DNA of 64,000 bases. It comes from Luscinia megarhynchos. Lineage: Eukaryota; Chordata; Aves; Passeriformes; Turdidae. Every line of letters begins with the position of its first letter. Positions within the stretch are counted from its first letter, which is position 1. The translations under genes were made by a program, and so were the position numbers. The stretch is taken from positions 26,566,330 to 26,630,329 of the forward strand of contig CM067566.1 in NCBI GenBank assembly GCA_034336665.1, written 5' to 3'. Below are positions 22,041-35,264 of the stretch, piece after piece. The notes beneath the pieces are model-generated. The model was not told the origin of the DNA, searched no databases, and saw only the letters and a program-made list of their open reading frames with translations.

Positions 22041-25000
22041 CAAAGCTGCCTGCCAGGCTGCAGGACAGCTCTGGGAAGCTGTCCATTAATATACTAGCAA
22101 AGCTGTGGGTTTTCTGTAAGAATTCTCTCTCTCTTTCTTAGTTGTCACTCAACAGGGGTCAGCTGTGAACTGCCAAGGGGCTTTCACAGGCTGAGGGGCA
22201 TGAAACCCCAGGGTGGACTGAAGACCATCCAGGCAAAATATCGGAGACCTAACACTAAGATTGATCCAGACAATTAATTTATTCATTTGCTTTCCAATTC
22301 TACCTTCGTGAGCCAACAGGCCATAATATATGCATAGCTGTAGTTGGTATGTAAAACACAATTTCCCAAAGTGTCTGAGAAATAGCTTACATGTTGTAGT
22401 CATCTTACCCTAAATAATCTGACTCCTATAATAGCAGAGGATTTTTAACTCAGGCCTATGAGAACTGTGTTTGGGACCGCAGAGTCTTCAGCACTGACCA
22501 CCAATGCATACATGTGAGCACAGATCATTCCCTTTTCTTCTGTAGAAGTACATATAACATGAACAGAGAAAATTCCATTTCTCCATGCTCCCAGTCTTCT
22601 CAAAATGCCATGAAGTTTAAGCCAGAATGTGGTCAACCACACATGCAGAAGATGAAAATAGCATTAAGCCAAGGAGCATAAGACATGTAAAATGCATTTG
22701 AACAAAACTTGGTATTCCATTTTTTCTCCAGTATGTTTATATTTTAACTAACCTGCCACCCTTGTTGTATTCTTCTAGAACAGTTTTCAGAGTAGTCATG
22801 ACCTCATATCCTCAGTGTTGCTACAGAAAAGCAAGTAGACAGCTCCAGTTTAGGTGCTGTGAAGGAGGGAGATTTTTTGTTTTGTTTGTTTGTTTTGTTT
22901 CCATTCCCTTGAAAGACCAGTCTTGGCTTTTGATACATCTTCTGGAGTGGATAGACAGGCATCCCATGCCAACTTGGTTTGAACTAGTCATAAACAGACT
23001 ACATTGTGTCTTAGACATTTTTCACAATTAGACATGTGATTCCCTCAACCAAAAACAGGAGAACAGTGTAGGTGAGTCAATCTTGCTCGTCTAACATCTG
23101 TAAGAAACCCAAGGGGAGCTAGAAGAGTAATAGAAAAAATTGCTTCTTGATGCCATTAAGATCAGTTTTAATTTTGCTGTCATCATTTTCATCCACTCCC
23201 ATAGTTTTGTTTTGAAATTGCATTTTCTGACAGTCAAATGAAAAGCCATAAGGAGGGGTGGTTTCTGTTTGTTTGTGGTGGTGTTCAGCATGACCTGCCA
23301 ATTTCATATTGCCAGTTTAAAATCATTATTGAAACGCTGCTGCCATTAAGAAAAGATCACGAGAGTTTTTGGGTGTTTTGGTAATGTCTATTTTCTCTTG
23401 CTAAAACATTTTTCAAGACTGATTTGTCTTTTGTAATTAACGCAGGACAGAGTGGATTTAGGTGAAGTACAGTTTAATAGATTGTGGCAGTTCAATGCAC
23501 TGAATTTTTAGAAAAAGTTGTCAAATTGCAGTAAAGCTATTTTCCAATTGATATTAAATATGAGAAAGTGGTTGCATGCACAGAAAGTAGCTCTCAAGCT
23601 TTTTTATTTTTTCTTTCTTAGGCAAAGGTAAAATTTATTGAGTTCCAAATGCATGTTACTCCCCACTAGTCCACCTCAGCAATGGATTACTTCTTGAGAC
23701 AGTCTCCCTGTTTGTGAGAAAATGAGCAGACTTTTATCTTCAGAACTAATTATCAGAAAGAGTTTAAGCTAGAAATTTGATATAGGGATGAAATTCAGAA
23801 CTATACAGGTGAGCTGCCATTATAGAGGAGCTGGGGAGAAATCCCCAGCTAAAGATCTTTTTCAAAACAGGCACTGAGTCCTTCAAACACCTTTATTTGG
23901 GACTTGATGTTTTTGGAAACATTCAGGAGCAAGACTGAGATCATCACCTTTATAACTGGAGGTTTTTTTATTGTCTGTACCATCAGCACTGGTAATAAGG
24001 ACAGCAGTTACTGGAGGTCTCCATGGGGTGGGAGGACGTGTCCCCTGCCACGGTCCTGACCTGAGCAACTTGATGCTGCTGAGATGGGAGCAGCAGGGCT
24101 GGAGGTCACCATCCTGTGGGTACAGGCATTGTGCCCATCAGACAAGCAAAGGGGGTAATGCTGCTTTTTGCATTGAGGGAAATCCTGCACAAGTAAATGA
24201 AAGTGAATCCTGAGAAGTGCAGGCTGCCAGAATGATGTGTGTGAGCTTTGTTTATGCTGGAATCTCGTGACAGAGGACAGTGTTGTTGCTGAGAAAGATG
24301 GCCTTTGCCTCTGGTCATTCACAGTTCTTTGGACTGTCCCATGTTTTGCTCTTTTTTCTTTTCTATGGGAACTTCTGCCCTTGCCTTCATTCCATTTCTT
24401 GAGAAAGATACAAAATCGGAGGATGTGATCAGGTCATCCTGTTTACAGCCCTGCACCTACATGGGAGGAGAGAGCATCAGTACATCTGTATGACTGCTAC
24501 ACTTTTCTAATTGACATTGGCTAATAGATACCAAAATTACAGGGGAGCTGAGTGGGTGGGACAAGCTTGAGAAACACATAGATGAAAGTTCAGACAGATT
24601 GCTACCATAGTTTTACTCCTTTTAGAATATGAGATTTGCAGTATCATCTGCTGGCAGAACCTGCACTCCCATAGCTGCTAGGTCAAAGTTGAGATGGTTT
24701 AAATAAAACCTTCAGTGTAAATGCAGGCTTTGAAAGAGTTTTTTCCAGAGGAAGACCTCTGCTGTGCTTGAGATATAGGAATATCAGCAGGAACCACTGT
24801 CTGCCTGAAGCCATAAATATGACATACTTTGGTGGTCCTTTGCCTATAAGAACTAGGGTGTTTTGACTTAAAAAGAAAAGACTTGCATAAAATTACAGGA
24901 AGAGGAGAGAGTAAACATGGTGCATATTTAGAGCAAAGGACAGCACTGATCTGTTGTTGTTTTCATAACTGTTTTTTTCCCGTTGTTAGCCTTGTGTTTA

Positions 25001-28000
25001 ATTCTTCCCATACTCTAAAGAGAAATGGAAGAGATTCACTATTTTTTTCCTTATGTTTGTGCTCTCCCTGATGCCCTTTCCAAAGCAAACTCTTGGGCAT
25101 CTGAAGAAATTCGACATTTGAAATTAAAGATTATTTTTTGTGTAAAAGGTAAACAGGAGATATAGATGTTTGAAAACTATTTCTGTCTTACCCTAATTTA
25201 GAAGGGCCAGCTTCAACTTCCCCAGCCTCTGCAGCAAGCTGCAGTCCTCAGACAGCATGTCCACCTCTGTATCTTCACCTTGGCTTTTCCATTTCATCTT
25301 ATTCAGGTTTCAGCTTATCTTGAGGGAACCTGTGAATCTTCTAGGTCACATTTTGCAGTAGTAATTTAAAAAAAAAAATTATAGGAAAGCAGGGTATATT
25401 ATACCCCAGCCTGTCTATTATATAATGCTGTCTTTCACAGAATTAATAATACAGAAACAACTGGTTTTCTTTTTTGGAGGCTATTTAGGGATGAGATAAG
25501 GAAATGTTTCTCTTTCACCTTTTAAGATTTATACTCTTTGGAAACAAGGGCAATAATTTTGGGCAATGGCTTATTGTTCTTTTGTTGGTTTTATACACAT
25601 ATGTTCCATTACCCATATGCATGCACAGTTCTTTCTACACACTGAAAGGAACTCTAGAAACTAACAGAAAATTTTGTATTTGAAAAGATTATTTACTAAT
25701 TGAAATGGTATACATTTGCAAAGACATTTTTTGGCAGGGGACGCTGGAAAACCTACAGAATTAACAGCTCCACAGATGGGCAACGTCCAGGTCTGAAACA
25801 AGGAGTGAAAGAAGTGGTCCAGCCAACTCGGAGCGGGACTTGAATGGGAAACTGTCCCTGGACCGATTTGTTCCGAGATAGAATTTGAACTAATGCCACC
25901 TTATGGAGAGTGGGAATCACTGCGGCAGAAGAAAAGGTTGAAGTTTAGGGTCGGTTCAGGGGAGCTGCGTGGTGGTTCCCCCCTGGGCTTTCTTTGGAAG
26001 GTATGGAGAAAGCAAAAGGTGAAAGTTGAAAAAAAAAAAAAGTGGAGAACAAAAGTTTTCCCTAAGAAAAGGAGTATTTTGATTCATCGGTGATTTTACT
26101 GTTCAGGCTGCCAGACTGTATAAAAGAGGGAACAGGAATGACCATCAAATCAAAGAGGGGATGGGGATTTGAAAACTTCATTGTTATTGTAGCTGGAAGA
26201 GAAAATGGCACAACATGAATCCATTCTAGGGGCAATGATTGTAAATGAGAAAGGGAATGGCACAAAGGTAACCCTTTCCAGTCCTAACAAGGTACACTTG
26301 TGTGGTCCTAACACCCTTTGGCTCTCTATTTTGTGTAATTTGCTGGTTTCTTTGCTAGAATGACTGCATGCTTGTAGCCCTGGAGCAGTGAATTAGCAAA
26401 TACATTTTCATCTTTGGAAAACAGAATTTTCCATCATAATTACATTAATGCTAACCAATAAATACATTTTAACTCTTCTATAGCTTAATGAAAGAGATGT
26501 TACAGTGACTAGAGCAATACTTTCTGTATCAGCCTATTCCATCCATTCAGAGCACTCCAAAACTGGGATGTTTTTGATAAGATGAGCTGTATTCTCAGCA
26601 AAAAAGGTCAAGGGGCCAACATTTCAAACCCTGTCCCTGGCTCAGATATGTGCAAACACAACTGGAGGTACAAACAAACCTTGAAGTGTCTGTGCAAACA
26701 TGAGTTTGCAGAAGCAAAGCAGGATGTACATGAAAATGGGAGTTTGCTCACATACACTAACTAGCTGGAGCAGAAAGTAGCAGGAGAGTTTTATTTTAAT
26801 TATTTTAGAAAGTGAAACATGATGGTGGTATTTGCCTGGGCCACTTCACACTGTTGGTAATTTCCCACCCTCCTGGGAAAATGCTGAGAGGGCTTTGCTG
26901 GTTTGTAGGCACATCTTGGTGGGTTTGTGTTCAGCTACAAGAAAAGTGGGGCAGGAATTCAGGAGTGAATTACAGCAAGGGTCAAACAGATCCTCGTGGA
27001 AACCTCCTGGGGGCTGTAAGAGAGCTGTTGACTGTTAGAGAGCTGCTAAATCTTAAAGCCAGATTTGGAGTAAGGCTGCAACAGGACTGAGAGTTAAGCG
27101 TGGGCCAAGGTGAAAGCCCAGTCTAGGTGATTCTCTAACTCTTATGGTATATTTTTTGTAGAACATTTGAATTTGTTAACAGAATTTGTTAAAAACTGAT
27201 TAAAAGATTTTGTGAGTAGTACAGACATCTATGTATCTCTCAATATACCTCTCTACATGACATATTGTCAGAAAGCTCAGAAATCCCAGCATTATATATC
27301 TTTTAGCAAATAAATGACAATTTTAAGGGCTATTTAAGGGGGAAATATACCTAGGTTAAGTTTATAATGTAAATTATATTTAAAAAAACCAATATGTACT
27401 ACAGATAAGGAGATGGAATGGGTGATGACTTCACTTTTAGGCCTCAATTAGGTCTTCCATCTAACACAAAAATTATTCTTATACTTTTGTTTTAATTATC
27501 CGTGCCAGAGGAATTAGCTGTTTTTCCCAATTCCCATTTTTCAACAGTTTCTGCTACTTAATAATCCAAAAATGCTCCTTTTTTAGGACCCTATTGCCCT
27601 TCTGCTATTGTGGTATTTGGAACTTACCCACCATGTATGTTAAATCTATTATCAATATTCTGAGTCAAAGGAATAAGTTTAGAAGCACAAGAGAAGACTG
27701 GAAGTGCTGTGCACTGAAATAAGTGCAAGTCTTTATTTGAATGAATCACAGATGCATTTTTGCATCTCAGCAACATGAGGGTAAAATAATTTCCCAGACA
27801 TGTAGATTATGAAATAGGAGGAGGTGCCAATGTGTTGTCTAAATGAAATGTATTCTCTCTGAAGGTCTATATTCAAATGCCAACCTGAAGAGGCTGATGT
27901 TTCTATTGTAGGTGTCCACAGGAAAAAGAGCTAATGCTTTTATGCAGCAATGGCATCATCAACAATGCTGTGGGCAAGCCAGAAATAACAGCAGTGCAGG

Positions 28001-29564
28001 AGAATTTCTATCAGCTTTCTTTTTCTGCTCTTCTAAGGTTTCATTAGTTCAATATTAAGCCTCAAGGAACCAAACTACTTTGCTGTAGTTGCTATGCAGA
28101 GCAAACTGTCCCTTCATTCAAAATAGATCTCTGCTAAAATCGTATGGAAAGCTGTCACTGTTTTTATACTGCTGTAGCTGATTTTATTTATTTGTTTAGG
28201 TTTCTCAGTTTCTTGCAGAAAGTACTATTTGCTGGAGCTTCTCCTGCTCTGCTTCTTAGAGAACAACAACTGATATTTCTTGTTCTTACATTGAGTGAGG
28301 AGGATGAAAATGAAAATAATGCACCATCAAGTACAAATGTGAGAGACAAGACCAAACACCAAGTTTTGCAAATGCTGCTGTCTGTGTCACTCACCACTCA
28401 AGATCAGCCCAGTATGAAGGAGTGCTGGTGAATTGCTGATGCATTTGTTTGTACCCTGGAGCCACCTGCCCATTTTTACCCACTCAACAGATTGTTATTC
28501 CAGTATTCTTATAGTTACCTAAGAGTTTTGGAGTAAGGAAGTGTTTCCCTTTGAGGAATGCCTCCTCTTTAGAGCATGTTCCTCTGAAATCAGTGACAAA
28601 GTACTCTTTGATTCCATTGACTGCAGGCTCAGTTTCCAAGATAATATTGACTGATGTAAGAACTTTGAGAACTTTGGGCATACAAACTCTAGATTGTAAT
28701 GTCACACAGGACAGCTATTCCTATGATATTCTTCTATGCATTGTCAGGCACTACTCCTGATACACCTACATTTTCAAACAACAACAACAAAAAAGAATGT
28801 GCCTTACTAAATTCTCAGGGAGATAATTTTTACCTTGAATTATTGTGCACCCTAGATTTTACTATTATTTTGTGGGCAACAGACTGTTGACTTTGAGATC
28901 CAGGTATCCTACTAAAGCTTTGCTGCAAATTTTGGGATGTATATGTATTTCTGGCATTCAGTGTGAAAACTTGCATCCTTTGCTCTGAAAATGGTGAGGC
29001 CCTATAACAAGTGCCCATTCATTTAAACAAACCCAAAAAATACAAATACAAAAAAAATTTACATTCAGTATGTCGTCTTTGGTGGAAATACAATTTTTTT
29101 CTGGTCTTGTTTTTTCCTTTCAAGTAGAAATATGTACACAGGTTATTTTCTGTTAATACTGAATGGCAACAAGTACACACATGAGAACAATTTTATTTTA
29201 AGCACAACAACCTAAGAAAAAATAAAATAACATGTAAAAAGCACAGCTTTGGCCTATTTCAGCATACCTATTTTCCTTCATGGACTATATTCAATAATTC
29301 AATTCAAGTCTTCTTGAATAAACTCTTGGACTGGATGCCTGAAATGAGACAAAATGAACCCTGACTGGCAGGAAGAAAAAACCAAAGTACAAGGATTGGT
29401 GATGCTATATATTTTACAGGGTGTCAAAGCTGAAAATTATTCCACATTTCCCTGGACTGCAAAAATGTGAGAACTGTCAAAACCAAGACAACTACCCACT
29501 CTCTGCTTTAAGTAATGATCATAAAATGTTTTTAGAATGCCTCGACATTTGCACACATGCTTCC

Positions 29565-29580
29565 TTTTTTTTTTTTTTTT
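29565..29580. repeat. Poly-T run (16 T)
   Basis: This is an uninterrupted homopolymer. No flanking target-site duplication or element body was recognised, so it is not called a retroposon tail. Confidence 0.85.
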
Positions 29581-32500
29581 AATGGAATAGAGTATACAAC
29601 ATTGCCAAGGGAATATTTTTACTTCTAACGTGCCTTAAATATTCAGCAGTGTGCTCAAATTCTTTATACTGCATAGAGGATTTCAGCTTGAAATACTCAA
29701 AGAGCCTCAGAGAGTGAGACACACACTTTACTGTAAGCAAACATTTCATTTGCTTTGAACACAAAAGCTGTCTTGTTTGTGGTGTTTCAAGTGAACCATT
29801 TTAGAGGTACTGTAGTGGATTTACAAGATGAGTTGACAGTGCTATTGTTAATCCCACTCATCAGGGTAAGTGCACAGGGATTTCCCCTTGGGAACCGAGG
29901 CCTTTGAACCAGAAGACTTTCTTATTTGATTTCTTTACTGAACTGGTCCTGCTTCTACTTCTGCAGTAGGTCAGCTGAAGGCATGTGCTCTAAAGAGAAA
30001 TCTTGAGAGCAGTTTCTAACTAGAGGGAGCAGGGGATTGATGCTCCCAGTATTCTGTGTCCATTGCATTTGTCATCACTATGGCTATACACTGGAAATGC
30101 TCCCTTTTAGTTAGACAATTCAATATTGTTTGAGCACACTTCAGAGGTTAAGTATGTGATTAAGTGCTTTCCTGAATCACTCTCTGGAGACACCTCTCTC
30201 TTTCCATGAATGCAGAGACAACCAGCTCAGTGTGAGTACCTTCATAGAGAAGGCTGGATAGAGCTGGCTACTCTAAGTTCCTTCTTGGTGGATAAAAGAA
30301 GGCTGCAGGGTTAATTAAAAACAATTTTTCATTTCCAGATCACATATATCAAGCTCCATTAGCCAGTGTCTTCCTCTTCAGGTCTGTCTGGTAATATAAA
30401 AACCTCATTCAAACTGGCTTTACAGTCTCTTGGGCAAATTCTGCTGCTCATTATGCTGTAGCTCTGAAGGCTGCAGCAGTGGGTGTCTTCTACTCACAAG
30501 TTTGTCTGACAGTCCCACTGACTTTCTTACTACTAAATGTTAACCCTTAATGTTTGGGAGAAAAGTGTTTGTGGATGTGTTCCCTGCCAGCTCCGAAATT
30601 GTTATGAGATTTTTCTACATTTTCACAGTTTTTTTGAGCACAGGGGTGTGATGTAGAAAGAACTGGGAGGATTTTTCAGGTGTGGGTAATTTTTATGTGG
30701 GTGGGAGGTCTATTTTCCTGCCCTGACTACATTCCATATATTCATCTTCACCTCTGTGAACTTTTTCTGGACCTTCCTGGGGAAGGTTGTTCCTCAGAGT
30801 GAGTAGTAGCATCTCAAAGGGGTTTTGTTTTGGATCAGGTGATCTACCAGAAGAAATCTGGAATAATTTGACTTAGGAATAGCAGTTATGGCTAGATGCA
30901 TAGTCAGTCTGGTGTATAATTAGACATGAGTCATTTGGTAAGCAAGAAATTAAACCCACTGGCCAGAAAATGTGGAATAAGTGGGGTCAAGCCCTGTGCT
31001 CCTCCTGATTCTTCCATGCCCATCCAACCTGTACAATGGCTGTCAGAGTGTGGGGTGTGCTTCACAGTGACCTCCTCAGAGCAGCTCACACTTGGTTGCT
31101 GTATGGCATGTATGCCAGGAAATAATATGGGTTGGGATTTTCTGCTCTCCCTGCCATGAAGTCAAGAGCTATTGAGTGAACACTGCTCATGCAGGGTTGG
31201 CAAGATTGGGCAAAGATTGGGCAAAAACCTAGGAGGCCTGACTGGTGTCTACTGTGCTATTTTGACAACTTTATAAGAAAAAAAGAGAGGGTAGTACCAT
31301 ATTTATCTAATACATTAACTTCTGTCAAGATTTAGTTAGAAGCACCTTTGCACATGAAGTAGATTAGTTATAGATGGAGAAAGCATGTACAGGATAAAAT
31401 ATTGCATACAATTTTGTTAATGACATGGTTTCTTCATTTTGATATTGACTTCATTTTCAGATCATCTTTATAAGTTTCTGTATTGGGCCCCAGATTTACA
31501 GTGCATGTATATTGTCCAAACTGGGAGGATTTCTTGGTATTCCTTGCTCTCTTTTCTTAAATATTGCTAATTAATGAAGCACTTCTGCAGTACCACAAGT
31601 TTGGGAAACTCATGCTGTACACCAGTAACTGGATCTGGCATGTTAGAAAAAATTTTCTTGTGATGGGCAATAGAGAATGACATCTTTTTAATGGAAAATA
31701 ATCTGTATTTTAAAATGCAAACACACACATATAAAGACTTCTTTTTCAACTACACATAATACAGATGAATAACAATTTTAACAGGTGCTAAGTTTGACAA
31801 GTGTCGAGTGATTTCCTGGAGTAGTTTATATCAAATGGCAGGTAACATAAAACAACCTGTTTATTCTCTTACCTGATTCTCCTTTTGTATATCTGGGGTG
31901 CAGAGATGGTGTTAATTCAGTGGGATTCCTCCTGATTTGGATCATGTAGGCAAGAGTGGGATCTCTTCATGCTGAGTTGATGAACATTTTGTTACACAGC
32001 TCAGGAAAATGCCTGTAATACAGCACTCAATGTGTTTAGTTGGTGTTGTTGTCATTTAAAATAGTGGGCTGAGCTTTCACAACATAACTGTTTGTCATCT
32101 TTTCCCAGGAAACAAAAAATCTTTATTTATTTCAGTGGTGCAAAAACTGGCTTATCAAGAAAGCATTGTAATTTCCAGAGGACTTAGGCGATTTTCAGAT
32201 TTGTGGGGCTAACTCCCTTACAGGTGGGTTTAAAATATAGTTATAATGAGCTGTGTGAAGGTTTCAAATGATGCATTAGAGCAATATTGCTTTTTGCAGT
32301 AAAATGACCAACTGTTATTTCCATTCCTCTAGAGTTCATAAGAGTTATAGCCTCTTCCTGGAATTTGGAAAACACTGTGATTCACTCCATTTTAAAAGCA
32401 ACATTAAAGCATGGTGGGAAAATATTGCATACCACAACTCTTTTGAGCAAAATTGCCACTGCTGCCTTTTTGATATTTAGAAAGTGCAATGCTAGTGAGA

Positions 32501-33098
32501 AACTTGCAATCATGGACTTTCTTCTCACACAGAGACTTAAACAGCCTCAAGAAGGAATAAGACTTGACAAAAGCAAAGTTGGGGGAAATATTACCCTACC
32601 ATATTGGTGTAGGTGTGTTTAGGATGTCAGGGATTTCTGCTTTGAAATCCATAGCATATGGAGCAATATCATTCTCCTTTTACACTTGCCTTCTCTCCTG
32701 TAAGAGCTGAAATTTGACAAAAAAAGTCAGTAAAGGATTTTTCCAGTTTTATTTGTAATTGCTCTACTAGCATTTGATGTTTTTTTGTCAACATGAAGTT
32801 GAATCCCAAACTCCTGACTGCAAGCTGAGCTGCAGCTTTGCTTAAGAACAAAACAGTTGTAACAGTGTAGAAGGCTTCAAGCATTGCCTGGGGTAAGATA
32901 TTTAGGACTTGGTGCACTGTTTTTAAGTGAGAAAAAGACACAGACACTCTTAGATGGCAGACCAAGGCAACATTTCTGGGGTAAACTCCTTGGTGGCAGC
33001 TGGGTGACAGATGTTCTGACACAGCTGTTTATCATTACCCTCCCAGCAGCTCCACACCACTTGCATCTGCCCATGGAGCACCTCCCATAAAGCCATTC

Positions 33099-33124
33099 TT
33101 TTTTTTTTTTTTTTTTTTTTTTTT
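33099..33124. repeat. Poly-T run (26 T)
   Basis: This is the longest homopolymer in the window, followed by AATAG. It could be the reverse-strand tail of an old retroposed copy, but no element body is recognisable on its right side. Confidence 0.85.
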
Positions 33125-35033
33125 AATAGTCAACAGAGATGGACCATGTTAACTTAATTGGCTAAACGAGGTGATTTTGGCTGACCTGAGCCATTTTAGG
33201 AGAAATACATCAGCAGTCCTAAGAGCAGGTGTGTGGATAGGGCAGAAATTGGTGGAGTTTCCATGTGGGGATGGGTGCAAGGAGCAGAGGAGCTGGGAAG
33301 CTCCAAAAGCCAAGCTGCTGTGATGTTAACAAACCATGTTGCTCAGCAGGTCCTATTAGCCTGGGCATGGTGCCATGCAGCTGAGGGGACAATGTGCAGC
33401 CAGCAGTGGCTCTGGGGTCTCTGTAGAGTGCCCTGCTGTGCAGTGTAGACATCTACTTTGTGTTCTCTTCAGACCATTCATGCTACAGCTGTTTTTAAGA
33501 GGTTAAAAAGGCCTCAGACTTGACAAGATGCATGGAGTTGAAGCCCAAAATGAAATTATTAGTTTGTCTAATGTGGGCTCACATGTATTTCAGGTTATTA
33601 AATTTCACCTACTTCTTTTTTGGAGTCTGGACCTGATCCAAAGCCAACTGCAGCCTCTGGAATTACTCCAGAAAGTTCAATGGGTTGTGATTCAGGCTTT
33701 GAGTCAAGCCTTAACTTTATACATTTTTAATTATTGAAAGGACTCTAATCCCCTTCTGCCTCCAAGTGTGCTGATACAGAGACCTCATTTTCCACTGGTT
33801 AATGCTGGAATTTGTAACTTTTTTTTAGGAAACATCCAGCATTTTTATCCAATGCTGTATTTTTCTGATAGATTTTGTGGGTATGTTAATGGAGTTGTGG
33901 CACAGACTTAGGATGTGGCTGACACAAATTATTTCTAAAACTCAGTGAATTGTGAGCATAGAAACAGAAGTATTGTCTTTCAGCCTCAAATTGCAGCTTT
34001 CTGTCCCTGAGTTGCAGGTGCTGTCCCCAGAGGTGAAGAGTGAGTCACACCCACAGAGGTGTACCAGCATCCCTGCTCAGGTAAGTATTCCCAAAGCTTT
34101 GAGGAAAAAAAAAATCTAGCTGGTTGGTAGAGTAATGAAAAGCAGGCATTTGCCTCACACCATTTACAAAAATAGCAAGTGGAATGCAGAAAAGTTATTT
34201 CATGGCAAAATATTTTTGCATCTGGAAACAGGAGAGAAGAAGGGGAGATAGAGAAATGACAAGGAAACTCACAGAGCAAGGGTGGCATTTACCAAGTGAG
34301 CCTGAGCAAGCAGGACAAAAGATTTCTCTCCACCTAGGGAAAATCTTTGTTTTCTGTCTGTCAGCAGCAAAGAGGCAACAAGTGTGTGTGAATGAGAAGA
34401 GTTTGGCACAGCACCAGCCCATATATAAAATTATTTGAAGAAACTTAGATGTTGAGTGCTGAAAAGGAGAGAGAAATCCCTGAGACCACACTGATAACAT
34501 GTGTGTTCAGAGTTACTTAAGAAATACCCACAAACTTAATTCCCTTTATCATTTCAAAAAGAAGATAGAATGGAGTGTTGTAAGAAGAGTGCAAGGGCTG
34601 ATTGTTTTACAGATATAAATAACGTGAGGCCCAGGCCATTCTGCAAATATGACTTTCAGCTTTGCCTGATTTAACAGTGTTCCTTTACTTGTGGTGGTGT
34701 AACAAGATGATTCAGCACATGGCCAAGGTTTTTAGTGAAATGCTGTCACCTCCACACCTCTTTTGAAGGGCTGTGTGCTGAGAGGGAACCCTCACAAGCT
34801 GATGCACTATGTGCTGAGCTGCTCTCAGAGGAGAGTGCCAGGTATCAGTGAAGTTAGCTGTTTGCAGCTTTGGTGCCACCCCTGGTCTTTTTCTTGCCTG
34901 CTGTCCCAGGATTTTAATTCAATGCTGAGGACTAATCCTAGCTAGCAGCTAATTACCTCAAGCTTCACAAAGGTGTAATCTTTCTGATGACCTGCTTGGA
35001 AATCTAGGCCATCCTGAGCAAATATTGAACTCC

Positions 35034-35063
35034 TAATGAGCCAATTAATGAACCAATTAATGG
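35034..35063 (+). promoter_or_regulatory. Three TAAT sites with 12-bp period
   Basis: TAATGA (35034), TAATGA (35046) and TAATGG (35058) occur in the same orientation at an exact 12-bp spacing, the last two inside identical CCAATTAATG decamers at 35041 and 35053. All fit the TAATKR form bound by many homeodomain factors. The wider region 34930-35110 has further ATTA cores. It may be a composite homeodomain element or a chance micro-duplication. Confidence 0.4.
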
Positions 35064-35244
35064 TTTACTTTTATTTAGGACCTTTAAAAATCCTGATTAA
35101 GAGACATATACGTCTCTGCACTGCAGTGTTTTGTGAAGTGTCATAATTCAGCACTAACTATCAGCATGAGCAAATATCTGTCCCTTCTTAAAGCTCTGGA
35201 AAATCACACTGCAGTTACTGTAGCCACCAGCATGGGATGAATTC

Positions 35245-35264
35245 ATATATATATATATATATAT
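35245..35264. repeat. (AT)10 microsatellite
   Basis: A perfect dinucleotide repeat of ten AT units, probably length-polymorphic. Confidence 0.9.

Noticed and set aside
33099..33124. Poly-T run as a retrogene or SINE tail
   Set aside because: No element body, target-site duplication or coding remnant could be recognised next to it.
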